A program made the translations under genes and the position numbers. A stretch of DNA of 64,000 nucleotides from Allotamlana fucoidanivorans (GTDB taxonomy: Bacteria > Bacteroidota > Bacteroidia > Flavobacteriales > Flavobacteriaceae): contig NZ_VDCS01000009.1 in the NCBI RefSeq assembly GCF_006265225.1, forward strand, positions 1 to 64,000, in the 5' to 3' direction. Every line of letters begins with the position of its first letter. The stretch's first letter is position 1. The notes under the pieces were generated by a model, which was not told the DNA's origin, did not search any database, and was given only the letters and a program-made list of their open reading frames with translations. Below are positions 54,916-63,103 of the stretch, in pieces.

Positions 54916-56849
54916 GACAACTTTTATTATTCATATCAATAATTACAGTTGGCCTATTATTTATTTCTAGGCTTTTTTACTTACAAATTTATGATGCCAG
55001 AAGTCATGATTTATATGCCGATAATGCTATTAGAAAAGTGTATGATTATCCCAAACGAGGATTTGTTTATGACAGAAACGGAAAGCTTCTTGTAGCCAAT
55101 CAACCGTCATATGACGTCATGGTTATCCCCAGAGAAGTTGAGCCTTTAGATACTTTAGAATTTTGTTCACTTTTGAAAATTGATAAAGAAAAATTCATCA
55201 AAACATTAGATAAAGCAAGACATTATTCACCAAGATTACCTTCGGTTTTTGTATCTCACTTATCTAAAGAAGATTATGCCGTGCTTCAAGAAAAGATGCG
55301 AAAATTTGATGGATTTTATATTCAGAAGCGCTCTTTAAGAAGTTATGAAACAACTATTGGCGCCAACGTACTAGGCGATATTGGAGAAGTAAATAACAGA
55401 ATCATCCAAAAAGACCCCTATTACAAAATGGGTGACCTTATTGGAAAACAAGGGGTTGAAGCCTCATACGAAAAAACCCTACGCGGGGTAAAAGGCATAA
55501 AGTTTATTCAAAAAGACCGTTTCAACAGAAATATAGGCCCCTACAAAAACGGAAAATTTGATACTATTCCTGAACAAGGCAAAGATATTACCATTACTAT
55601 TGACGCTAAACTTCAAGAATACGGTGAACTTCTTATGAAAAATAAAAGAGGAGGCGTAATTGCTATTGAACCTTCCTCGGGCGAAATTCTTGCCATGGTA
55701 GCGGCCCCTACATACGACCCCAATATTTTAGTAGGCAGGGAACGTTCAAAGAACTTCACCAAGTTATATAATGACTCTATTGCCAAACCACTTTTTAACC
55801 GAAGTTTACAAGGGGTTTATGAGCCTGGTTCACCATTCAAATTAATGAATGCCTTAATTGGTTTACAAGAAGGTGTGATAACTCCCGAAGAAACCGTTAC
55901 CTGTTATCGTGGCTATAAATACGGTAACCGATTTATGAAATGTCATTGTAACTATGGCACCAGAAATAATATTGTAGGAGGTATTCAGCGTTCATGCAAT
56001 GCCTACTTTGCTACAGCCTATAGAAAAATATTAGACAAAAATGGCAATGCTTCAGACGGCATTGATGTTTGGAGTAGCCACGCCAAGAGTTTTGGTTTAG
56101 GACAATTTTTAAATAATGATTTATATGTAGGACAAAAAGGAAGGATTCCTGATAGAGCTTATTATAAATACATTTATCCCAAAACCTTTTATTCTACCTA
56201 TACCATTTCAAATGCTATTGGCCAAGGGGAGGTAGCCACAACCCCCATTCAATTAGCCAATATGGTAGCGGCTATAGCAAACAGAGGCTACTATTTTACC
56301 CCGCATATTATAAAAAAGATTGAAAACGAGACTTTACCAGAACAGTTTACAAAACCTAAATACACCACCATTGACAAGCGGAATTTTGAACCCGTTATTG
56401 AAGGTATGTATCAAGTTTACAAAAAAGGAACGGCGGCTTCATTGCAAGTAAAAGATATAGATATTTGTGGAAAAACAGGTACCGTTGAGAATTTTGCTAT
56501 TATTGATAGTGTTAAAACACAATTAACAGACCATTCTATTTTTGTAGCCTTTGCTCCAAAAGACAATCCTAAAATTGCTATTGCCGTATTTGTTGAAAAT
56601 GGCTATTGGGGAAGCCGGTTTGCTGGAAAAGTAGCGAGTTTAATGATTGAAAAACACATAAAAGGGTTCATTACTAGAACCGACTTAGAAGATTGGCTTT
56701 TAAGACACTCGTTACAAGATGAATATGCCAAACCCTACTCTGGAAAACCCTTTCAAATTAATGGCTATACACAACTGCAAACCATTGAAGAGAAAGATTA
56801 CCTTCAATTAAAAAAGAAACTACAACATATTAACAGCACAAGTAATTAA
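54912..56849 (+). CDS. mrdA: Penicillin-binding protein 2 (elongasome transpeptidase)
   Basis: The 645-residue protein has an N-terminal membrane helix (about 4-21) and a pedestal/dimerisation domain (RGFVYDRNGKLLVANQPSYDV). The transpeptidase domain has Ser307 and Lys310 in PGSPFKLM, SxN in RSCNAYF near 360 and KTG at 521-523. It crosslinks side-wall peptidoglycan with RodA. It overlaps mreD by 4 bp and rodA by 1 bp, so synthesis is tightly coupled. Confidence 0.97.
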   Translation: MRQLLLFISIITVGLLFISRLFYLQIYDARSHDLYADNAIRKVYDYPKRGFVYDRNGKLLVANQPSYDVMVIPREVEPLDTLEFCSLLKIDKEKFIKTLDKARHYSPRLPSVFVSHLSKEDYAVLQEKMRKFDGFYIQKRSLRSYETTIGANVLGDIGEVNNRIIQKDPYYKMGDLIGKQGVEASYEKTLRGVKGIKFIQKDRFNRNIGPYKNGKFDTIPEQGKDITITIDAKLQEYGELLMKNKRGGVIAIEPSSGEILAMVAAPTYDPNILVGRERSKNFTKLYNDSIAKPLFNRSLQGVYEPGSPFKLMNALIGLQEGVITPEETVTCYRGYKYGNRFMKCHCNYGTRNNIVGGIQRSCNAYFATAYRKILDKNGNASDGIDVWSSHAKSFGLGQFLNNDLYVGQKGRIPDRAYYKYIYPKTFYSTYTISNAIGQGEVATTPIQLANMVAAIANRGYYFTPHIIKKIENETLPEQFTKPKYTTIDKRNFEPVIEGMYQVYKKGTAASLQVKDIDICGKTGTVENFAIIDSVKTQLTDHSIFVAFAPKDNPKIAIAVFVENGYWGSRFAGKVASLMIEKHIKGFITRTDLEDWLLRHSLQDEYAKPYSGKPFQINGYTQLQTIEEKDYLQLKKKLQHINSTSN

Positions 56850-58126
56850 TGGTTAGGGAGACAAACAGACATTTTAAATTTGATTGGATTACCATAATAC
56901 TCTTTTTACTGTTAGTTGGCTTTGGTTGGTTAAACATTTTATCGGCTTCACATACTGGTAGTAGTATAGATTATTTTGATTTCTCACAACCGTTTGGAAA
57001 ACAACTGATGTTTATTTTTCTAACTTTCGGACTCATTGTTATTCTCTTAGCTATTGATGCCAAGTTTTATGAACGGTTTTCAAGCCTTATTTACATCATA
57101 TCCATGCTATCTTTAGTTGGCTTATTCTTTTTTGGAAAGAACGTAAATGGCGCAACATCTTGGTATGCTATTGGAGGCATGACATTACAGCCCAGTGAAT
57201 TTGCAAAAACTGCCACTGCTCTAGCCGTTGCTAAATATATTAGTGACCTCAACACCAATATTAAAGTATTAAAAGATCAATTACAGGTATTTACCATTAT
57301 TATCATTCCTGCCCTTTTAGTTTTACTTCAAAATGATACAGGCAGCACCTTGGTTTACGCTTCTTTCTTTTTCGTGTTATATAGAGAAGGGTTGCCTAAA
57401 TACTACCTTTCTATTGGTATTTCGGTTATTGTTTTATCTATTTTGTCATTAAAATTTGGCCCCCTCATTTCATCTTCTCTGGCGGTTATATTAGTGATTG
57501 GTTTTCATTTTCTAAGCAAGAATAAATTAAGAATATTTCAATCTATAATTATTTTATTACTGGCCTTTTTAGTCTCTTTTGGTGTAAAATTCTTTTACCA
57601 AAGCATTTTAAAACCGCATCAGCAAGATCGTATTAGTCTTTGGTTACGATTAGAAAAAGATCCTGAAAAGCTAGAGCAAATGAAGCAAACGTTTGCCTAT
57701 AACCTAAATGAATCAGAAAAAGCTATTAGCTCGGGCGGATTAACAGGTAGAGGTTTTATGGAAGGCACTAGAACCACAGGAAAATTTGTTCCAGAACAAC
57801 ATACAGACTATATTTTCAGCACCGTTGGTGAAGAGTGGGGCTTTATAGGAAGTTCATTTGTAGTCATACTTTTTGTTTTATTATTACTACGCATTTTACA
57901 CCTTGCCGAACTGCAAAAATCACAATTTAGTAGAGTTTATGGTTATGGTGTGGCCTCCATTATTTTTATTCACTTTTTTATAAATATAGGTATGGTGATG
58001 GGTATTATTCCAACCATAGGTATCCCTTTACCCATGTTTAGTTATGGTGGCTCTGGCCTCTGGGCTTTTACTATCTTGATTTTTATTTTTATTAAGCTCG
58101 ATTCAAATAGAATCAATGAATGGTAA
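56849..58126 (+). CDS. rodA: Peptidoglycan glycosyltransferase RodA (SEDS family)
   Basis: The 425-residue protein has about ten transmembrane helices with SEDS motifs: GATSWYAIGGMTLQPSEFAK near 105 and the last GIPLPMFSYGGSGLWAF near 390. It polymerises lipid II into glycan strands and works with PBP2. It is last in the plus-strand cluster and convergent with gldC, 4 bp away, without an obvious terminator. Confidence 0.97.
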   Translation: MVRETNRHFKFDWITIILFLLLVGFGWLNILSASHTGSSIDYFDFSQPFGKQLMFIFLTFGLIVILLAIDAKFYERFSSLIYIISMLSLVGLFFFGKNVNGATSWYAIGGMTLQPSEFAKTATALAVAKYISDLNTNIKVLKDQLQVFTIIIIPALLVLLQNDTGSTLVYASFFFVLYREGLPKYYLSIGISVIVLSILSLKFGPLISSSLAVILVIGFHFLSKNKLRIFQSIIILLLAFLVSFGVKFFYQSILKPHQQDRISLWLRLEKDPEKLEQMKQTFAYNLNESEKAISSGGLTGRGFMEGTRTTGKFVPEQHTDYIFSTVGEEWGFIGSSFVVILFVLLLLRILHLAELQKSQFSRVYGYGVASIIFIHFFINIGMVMGIIPTIGIPLPMFSYGGSGLWAFTILIFIFIKLDSNRINEW

Positions 58127-58130
58127 GCAC

Positions 58131-58466
58131 TTACTTTTTAAGTTCTAATTTTTCGGCAAAATAATCGCAAAAATCTTTCATAGTAGCACTCATTTTTTCA
58201 TCTTGTGTAGCTCTGTAGAAGGTATCACTCATGGCCACTAAGGTTTGATGAAAAAACAACTTCATCTCATCAACGGGCATATCTTTAGTCCATAAATCAA
58301 TACGAAGTGTTTCTTTTACTTTTGAATCCCAAACAGCAAGCATCATCGCTTTGGCTTCTTCATTGGCAATACCTCCATCTTCAGCCGTCCAAAATAATTT
58401 TTCTGGAATGCGATTTTCATCTAAAGCAACGTTTAATTCTATCTTTGACGTGTTTATTTTTGACAT
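58131..58466 (-). CDS. gldC: Gliding motility protein GldC
   Basis: The 111-residue soluble protein has the conserved opening SKINTSKIELNVALDENRIP, IPEKLFWTAEDGGI and the ending FCDYFAEKL of the GldC family. In Flavobacterium johnsoniae it supports efficient gliding but is not absolutely essential; its mechanism is unknown. It shares one base with the gldB stop (58466), as in other flavobacteria, so the two are coupled. Confidence 0.95.
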   Translation of the reverse strand: MSKINTSKIELNVALDENRIPEKLFWTAEDGGIANEEAKAMMLAVWDSKVKETLRIDLWTKDMPVDEMKLFFHQTLVAMSDTFYRATQDEKMSATMKDFCDYFAEKLELKK

Positions 58467-59425
58467 TACTTGCGGGGTTTAAATTTTGAGTTATTAAAAA
58501 TCTCTTCTGTATTTTTTGAGAGCATATCTGAAAGCTTAACATCATTATTCTTCATGTAAGCTTTAACAATTTGCCAGCCTATAAATTGCCCTAATCTACC
58601 TGGGGAATCTGCATCAATCTCTTCTAAATAAAATTTTGTGAAAGGTGCAGGGTTTATAAACCTACTTGGTAATTTAGAGTCTGTACTAAACAATAATTCA
58701 CGTTCAACAAAATACCTCCAAATATAACTTTCGTTAGCACGAGCCCATTCTAGTTCATTGTCTGTATAACCTATGCGCTCCGCTTCTGTTTTAAATGGTA
58801 TTACAGCATCTTTAAAATAAAGGCATTTGCCAAAATAAACCATTTCATCAAGCAAAGTTTTTCTGGCAGGATGAAACACATACTTCTTTGCATATTCATC
58901 GGCCAAATCAACAACAACCTGCTCTTTAGTAAGTCCTGCTCTTATATATTTTGGTATACTGGCATAATAGTCATGATTACTCCCTAAATACGCATCTAAG
59001 GCAATTAAAGCAATGGTATCGGTCACAATAACTCTATTTCTATAATCAACATCATTGGTTACTGTAATCACTCTGGGCGGGGTGAACTCAGGAAAATAAT
59101 ACGTTAAGTGATTAAACAAAAATTCAATCTCTCCTTCCAGCGTTTCAACATTTGAAAATATTTTATTTACCTCCTGAAATAAAGCACTTTGTAAGCTATC
59201 TGACTTTTTTTCTAACCAGAACGTATCTGAGAATTTTTCAGAAAACAAAAAGGGATAATCTGTTTTCAAACCTTGTAAATGGGCTTGGTCTACCTTAGCA
59301 AATAACCTATCAAACCGTTCAACCTTAATATCTGTTTGTATTTTGGCTATCTCCGCTTCATGTCCCTGTTCTTGTTTGCAAGCATATAGCAACACCATTA
59401 TCAGTAATATTCGTAATACTTTCAT
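58466..59425 (-). CDS. gldB: Gliding motility lipoprotein GldB
   Basis: The protein has 319 residues from the start at 59425 (MKVLRILLIM); an upstream ATG at 59446 adds seven residues. The lipoprotein signal ends at Cys16 (LLYAC). The body contains DIKVERFDRLFAKVD and the family segment DAYLGSNHDYYASIPKYIR. GldB is required for gliding and for stability of secretion components in F. johnsoniae; its biochemical role is unclear. It is divergent from nadE with overlapping promoter boxes. Confidence 0.95.
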   Translation of the reverse strand: MKVLRILLIMVLLYACKQEQGHEAEIAKIQTDIKVERFDRLFAKVDQAHLQGLKTDYPFLFSEKFSDTFWLEKKSDSLQSALFQEVNKIFSNVETLEGEIEFLFNHLTYYFPEFTPPRVITVTNDVDYRNRVIVTDTIALIALDAYLGSNHDYYASIPKYIRAGLTKEQVVVDLADEYAKKYVFHPARKTLLDEMVYFGKCLYFKDAVIPFKTEAERIGYTDNELEWARANESYIWRYFVERELLFSTDSKLPSRFINPAPFTKFYLEEIDADSPGRLGQFIGWQIVKAYMKNNDVKLSDMLSKNTEEIFNNSKFKPRK

Positions 59426-59473
59426 CACATAAAACTTAATCTTCATAAATTTTTATAAATAGGGTGTATGCGT

Positions 59474-59481
59474 TATTTTTG
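59474..59481 (+). promoter_or_regulatory. nadE promoter, -7 box
   Basis: TATTTTTG matches TAnnTTTG, 30 bp before nadE. It faces the gldB box at 59486-59493, so the two leaders overlap. Confidence 0.6.
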
Positions 59482-59485
59482 CTTG

Positions 59486-59493
59486 CAAAGGTA
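59486..59493 (-). promoter_or_regulatory. gldB promoter, -7 box
   Basis: On the minus strand TACCTTTG fits TAnnTTTG, 60 bp before gldB. No clear -33 element is visible on either side. Confidence 0.55.
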
Positions 59494-59511
59494 CTATTAA
59501 ATTCAAAGAAA

Positions 59512-60303
59512 ATGCAAATAGAAAACGTTGTAGATTATATTGTAAACTGGCTCAAGGATTATGCAACCAAGTCTGGCATGAATGGCTTTGTTGTTGGGGT
59601 TTCAGGAGGTATTGATTCTGCCGTAACCTCTACCTTATGCGCTAAAACAGGACTTAAGGTGTTATGCGTAGAAATGCCTATTCATCAAGCTTCAAGCCAT
59701 GTAACACGCGCTCAAGAACATATGACTCAACTAAAAAAACGTTTCTCTAATGTTAGCACTACCAAAGCAGATTTGACGCCTGTTTTTGAAGAATTTAAAA
59801 CTGAAGTTATTTTAGAGGGCAAGCAAGCTACCGTTGATATGGCACTGGCAAATACACGGGCTCGTTTAAGAATGACTACTTTGTACTATTATGCTGGGTT
59901 ATATAAAATGCTGGTTGCGGGTACAGGAAATAAAGTAGAAGATTTTGGGGTTGGCTTTTACACAAAATATGGTGATGGTGGTGTAGATTTAAGCCCTATT
60001 GCCGATTTAGTGAAGTCTGAAGTATATCAATTAGGAAAATACCTAGATGTACCTGAATCTATAATGATTGCTGCTCCTAGTGATGGCTTGTTTGGTGATG
60101 CCAGAAGTGATGAAGACCAAATAGGTGCATCATACCCAGAGCTTGAATGGGCTATGGCTATGGATGAAAAAGGTAAAACTATTGCTGATTTTTCAGGTAG
60201 AGAACTTGAAGTCTTCAAAATCTATAAACGCTTCAATACGGCTAACAAGCACAAAATGGTTCCTATCCCAATTTGTAAAATTCCTAATAATTTCACACAA
60301 TAA
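59512..60303 (+). CDS. nadE: Ammonia-dependent NAD+ synthetase
   Basis: The protein has 263 residues from the ATG at 59512 (MQIENVVDYIV); an upstream ATG at 59467 lies inside the promoter. It carries the PP-loop SGGIDSAV (31-38), VAGTGNKVEDFGVGF and the P2 region APSDGLFGDARSDEDQIGASYPELE. It lacks an N-terminal glutaminase domain, so ammonia is the nitrogen donor. It amidates nicotinate-adenine dinucleotide using ATP. The nadE-gldB-gldC neighbourhood is common in Flavobacteriia. Confidence 0.96.
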   Translation: MQIENVVDYIVNWLKDYATKSGMNGFVVGVSGGIDSAVTSTLCAKTGLKVLCVEMPIHQASSHVTRAQEHMTQLKKRFSNVSTTKADLTPVFEEFKTEVILEGKQATVDMALANTRARLRMTTLYYYAGLYKMLVAGTGNKVEDFGVGFYTKYGDGGVDLSPIADLVKSEVYQLGKYLDVPESIMIAAPSDGLFGDARSDEDQIGASYPELEWAMAMDEKGKTIADFSGRELEVFKIYKRFNTANKHKMVPIPICKIPNNFTQ

Positions 60304-60395
60304 TTGCTATATATGTAAAAAAGTATTAACTTAGCAGTAAGTATAATCTCTCAAGTACAGCTTACGGGATGAGTTGTATCTAAAATCTCTCAATT

Positions 60396-61028
60396 ATGAT
60401 AAATTTATTAATAGCAGACAATCATCCGATTACCAGAAAAGGATTGGAAGTGCTTTTCTCTGCTTCTCCTAACATTAAAATTGTAGGAAGTGTTGACAAT
60501 GGCGATGCCATTTTAGAATTTGTGAAGAAAAATCCGATAGACATTGTCTTGACCGAAGCAGATCTTCCAAAATTAAACGGTTTAACCGTATTACGTTATT
60601 TAAAAAATGACCACCCAGACGTTAAAACGATTATTTTTAGCGGCCAACCAGAAGAAGTTTATGCCATAAATGCTATAAAAGCTGGGGCATCAGGCTACTT
60701 AAACAAATCTGTAAATGTGATTACCATTAATGAAGCAATTTTAAAAGTTGCTGATGGCGGTATTCATTTAAGTAATGAATTAACTCAACAATTAGCCTTT
60801 GGTTCTCGAGTTAACAAAGGAGGTACGTTTTACAAAAAACTATCTACGCGAGAAGCGGAAGTTTTAAAACTGCTTACCATTGGTAGAAAGAACAAAGAAA
60901 TTTCTCAAGAGCTTAACATTAATGAGAAAACAGTAAGTACGTATAAGGCAAGACTTATGCGAAAACTTAAAGTAAATAACTTGGTGGATTTAGTAAGCCA
61001 GGCTAAACTATCTCAAGAAGTTTCATAG
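60396..61028 (+). CDS. Orphan LuxR/NarL-type response regulator with Glu at the phosphorylation site
   Basis: The 210-residue protein has an N-terminal receiver (1-115) and a C-terminal LuxR helix-turn-helix (KKLSTREAEVLKLLTIGRKN, INEKTVSTYKARLMRKL). The receiver's conserved Asp is replaced by Glu54 (IVLTEADLPKLNG). The acidic pocket reads ADNHP (Asp8, Asn9), and the conserved Lys lies in GYLNKS. Glu often mimics the phosphorylated state, so the protein may be constitutively active. No histidine kinase is adjacent. It lies downstream of nadE and ends 6 bp into dnaG (convergent). Confidence 0.92.
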   Translation: MINLLIADNHPITRKGLEVLFSASPNIKIVGSVDNGDAILEFVKKNPIDIVLTEADLPKLNGLTVLRYLKNDHPDVKTIIFSGQPEEVYAINAIKAGASGYLNKSVNVITINEAILKVADGGIHLSNELTQQLAFGSRVNKGGTFYKKLSTREAEVLKLLTIGRKNKEISQELNINEKTVSTYKARLMRKLKVNNLVDLVSQAKLSQEVS

Positions 61029-62981
61029 TACTCTATTTAACTTTCTAGACAACAACATTTTTAGACCCGAATAGTCTTTTACTTGCTCAAGTACATCTCT
61101 ATTCGTGTCTAATTTGTTTTGTATGGTTTCATATTGAAACTCTTTTACCTTTTGATCAATTAAAAAACAACGCAAACTTAAAATGGTTTCACTAACTAAT
61201 TGTGATACAGTATGTAGTTTTTCTTTAGGAAAAATATTCATTCTTTTCCAATCATCCAAAGTATAGCGTTCGTCATCCATCAAAATCGTAGTAATTTCGT
61301 TAGCCATATCTTGATCAACGGTATTTACAAAAGTCTTAAGTTCAAAATTGTCATCTTGATTTAATCTGTCTATGATGGTATAATAAAGCGTTTTAAATTT
61401 GGGATTTGAAAATTCCATTTCATCATCCTGCAAATCCAAAAATATTTTTTCAAACACCTTAGCCTGCTGTATTTCGGGTACTAAGATTAATTCGCCATTA
61501 TCATTTTCCTTTAAAACCAAATCTTCAAACTCTTGACTCATGTGCCCATACAGCAATAGCAACTCTATAATTTTTCGTTCTAAAAGATACTGTACATCAA
61601 CCTTTTTAACAGGTTGCTGATGCTTAATAACTTCAAAAGCCTTCTGCTCAGATTTTAGTTTTTTACCTTCTTCCTGTATTTCTTTTTTATTGATTTGTGC
61701 CAAAGTGCTAAACAGCACCTCTTCACTAACATCCATTATTCTGGCACATTCTTGTATATAGATTTCTTTTTTGATTCTATCAGGAATCTTTGAAATACTA
61801 TTTATAATATCTCTTACCGTTTCTGCCTTCTTTATTGGGTCATTCTTTGATTCTTCAAACAAAACAGAAGCCTTAAATTGAATAAAATCCTTGGCATTAG
61901 CGTTTAAATACTCCGTCAACTCCTGTAAAGTATTTTGTTTGGCAAAGCTATCAGGGTCTTCACCTTCAGGAAAGGTACACACCTTAACATTCATACCTTG
62001 TTCTAATATCAAATCAATACCTCTCAACGAGGCACGCATGCCCGCAGCATCTCCATCAAAAAGCACGGTGATGTTTTTGGTAAGCCGGTTTATTAATCTG
62101 ATTTGCTCTGATGTTAATGCCGTACCCGAAGAAGATACTACATTTTTTATACCCGTTTGATAGAACTGAATCACATCAGTATACCCTTCAACCAGATAGC
62201 AATTATCTTCTTTAGCAATACTTTGCTTGGCATGATAAATACCATAAAGCACCTTACTTTTATGGTAAATATCGCTTTCAGGCGAATTCATGTATTTTGC
62301 AGCCTTTTTATCGGTCACAAGTATTCTTCCTCCAAAACCAAGCACCCTGCCACTCATGCTCTTTATTGGAAACATAACGCGCCCTTTAAACCTATCAAAA
62401 CGTTTATCTTCCTTAACAATAGTTAACCCCGTTTTTTCAAGGTACTCAATGCTATATCCTTTTTTTAAAGCTTCATCGGTAAATCCTTGCCATACATCAA
62501 GGGCATAGCCTAAATCAAAGGTTTTAATCGTTTCTTCTGTAAACCCTCTTTCTTTAAAGTAACTTAATCCTATAGACTTTCCTTGATCGGTTTTATGAAG
62601 TATATTCTGAAAATAGGTATTAGCAAACTCACTTACTAAATACAAACTTTCCTTTTCATTGGCTTTTTCTTTCTGGGCATCAGACTGAACCGTTTCTTCA
62701 ATCTCAATATTATACTTTTTAGCCAAATATCTTATAGCCTCAGGGTAAGTAAAATGTTCATGTTCCATTAAAAAAGAAACGGCTGTACCTCCTTTTCCTG
62801 TTGAAAAGTCTTTCCATATTTGCTTTACTGGTGATACCATAAAGCTTGGGGAACGCTCATCACTGAACGGACTTAACCCTTTAAAATTACTACCCGCCTT
62901 TTTTAATTGTACAAAATCACCAATAACCTCCTCAACTCGAGCAGTTTCAAAAACTAAATCTATAGATGCTGGCGAAATCAA
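61023..62981 (-). CDS. dnaG: DNA primase, lacking the N-terminal zinc ligands
   Basis: The 652-residue protein synthesises RNA primers at the fork. The N-terminal domain aligns with the CHC2 zinc finger, but the four ligands are Ser37, Ser40, Asp58 and Thr61 (GLSPFSDERSPS, WKDFSTGKGG). The Toprim domain is intact, with YLVEGYTDVIQFYQ and FDGDAAGMRASLRG. The C-terminal domain should bind the DnaB helicase. The start codon is TTG (MISPASIDLVFETARVEEV), chosen because this beginning aligns with the family. Confidence 0.95.
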   Translation of the reverse strand: MISPASIDLVFETARVEEVIGDFVQLKKAGSNFKGLSPFSDERSPSFMVSPVKQIWKDFSTGKGGTAVSFLMEHEHFTYPEAIRYLAKKYNIEIEETVQSDAQKEKANEKESLYLVSEFANTYFQNILHKTDQGKSIGLSYFKERGFTEETIKTFDLGYALDVWQGFTDEALKKGYSIEYLEKTGLTIVKEDKRFDRFKGRVMFPIKSMSGRVLGFGGRILVTDKKAAKYMNSPESDIYHKSKVLYGIYHAKQSIAKEDNCYLVEGYTDVIQFYQTGIKNVVSSSGTALTSEQIRLINRLTKNITVLFDGDAAGMRASLRGIDLILEQGMNVKVCTFPEGEDPDSFAKQNTLQELTEYLNANAKDFIQFKASVLFEESKNDPIKKAETVRDIINSISKIPDRIKKEIYIQECARIMDVSEEVLFSTLAQINKKEIQEEGKKLKSEQKAFEVIKHQQPVKKVDVQYLLERKIIELLLLYGHMSQEFEDLVLKENDNGELILVPEIQQAKVFEKIFLDLQDDEMEFSNPKFKTLYYTIIDRLNQDDNFELKTFVNTVDQDMANEITTILMDDERYTLDDWKRMNIFPKEKLHTVSQLVSETILSLRCFLIDQKVKEFQYETIQNKLDTNRDVLEQVKDYSGLKMLLSRKLNRVL

Positions 62982-63103
62982 TACCTTATAATTTTGAAGA
63001 TGTAAATGTACTACAAATTAATACATTTTCAATAATTACACCTATTCCTATACTGGAAATAACAGCTTATTATAAGTTACAGATTGTATACCTGCTTAAT
63101 GGT

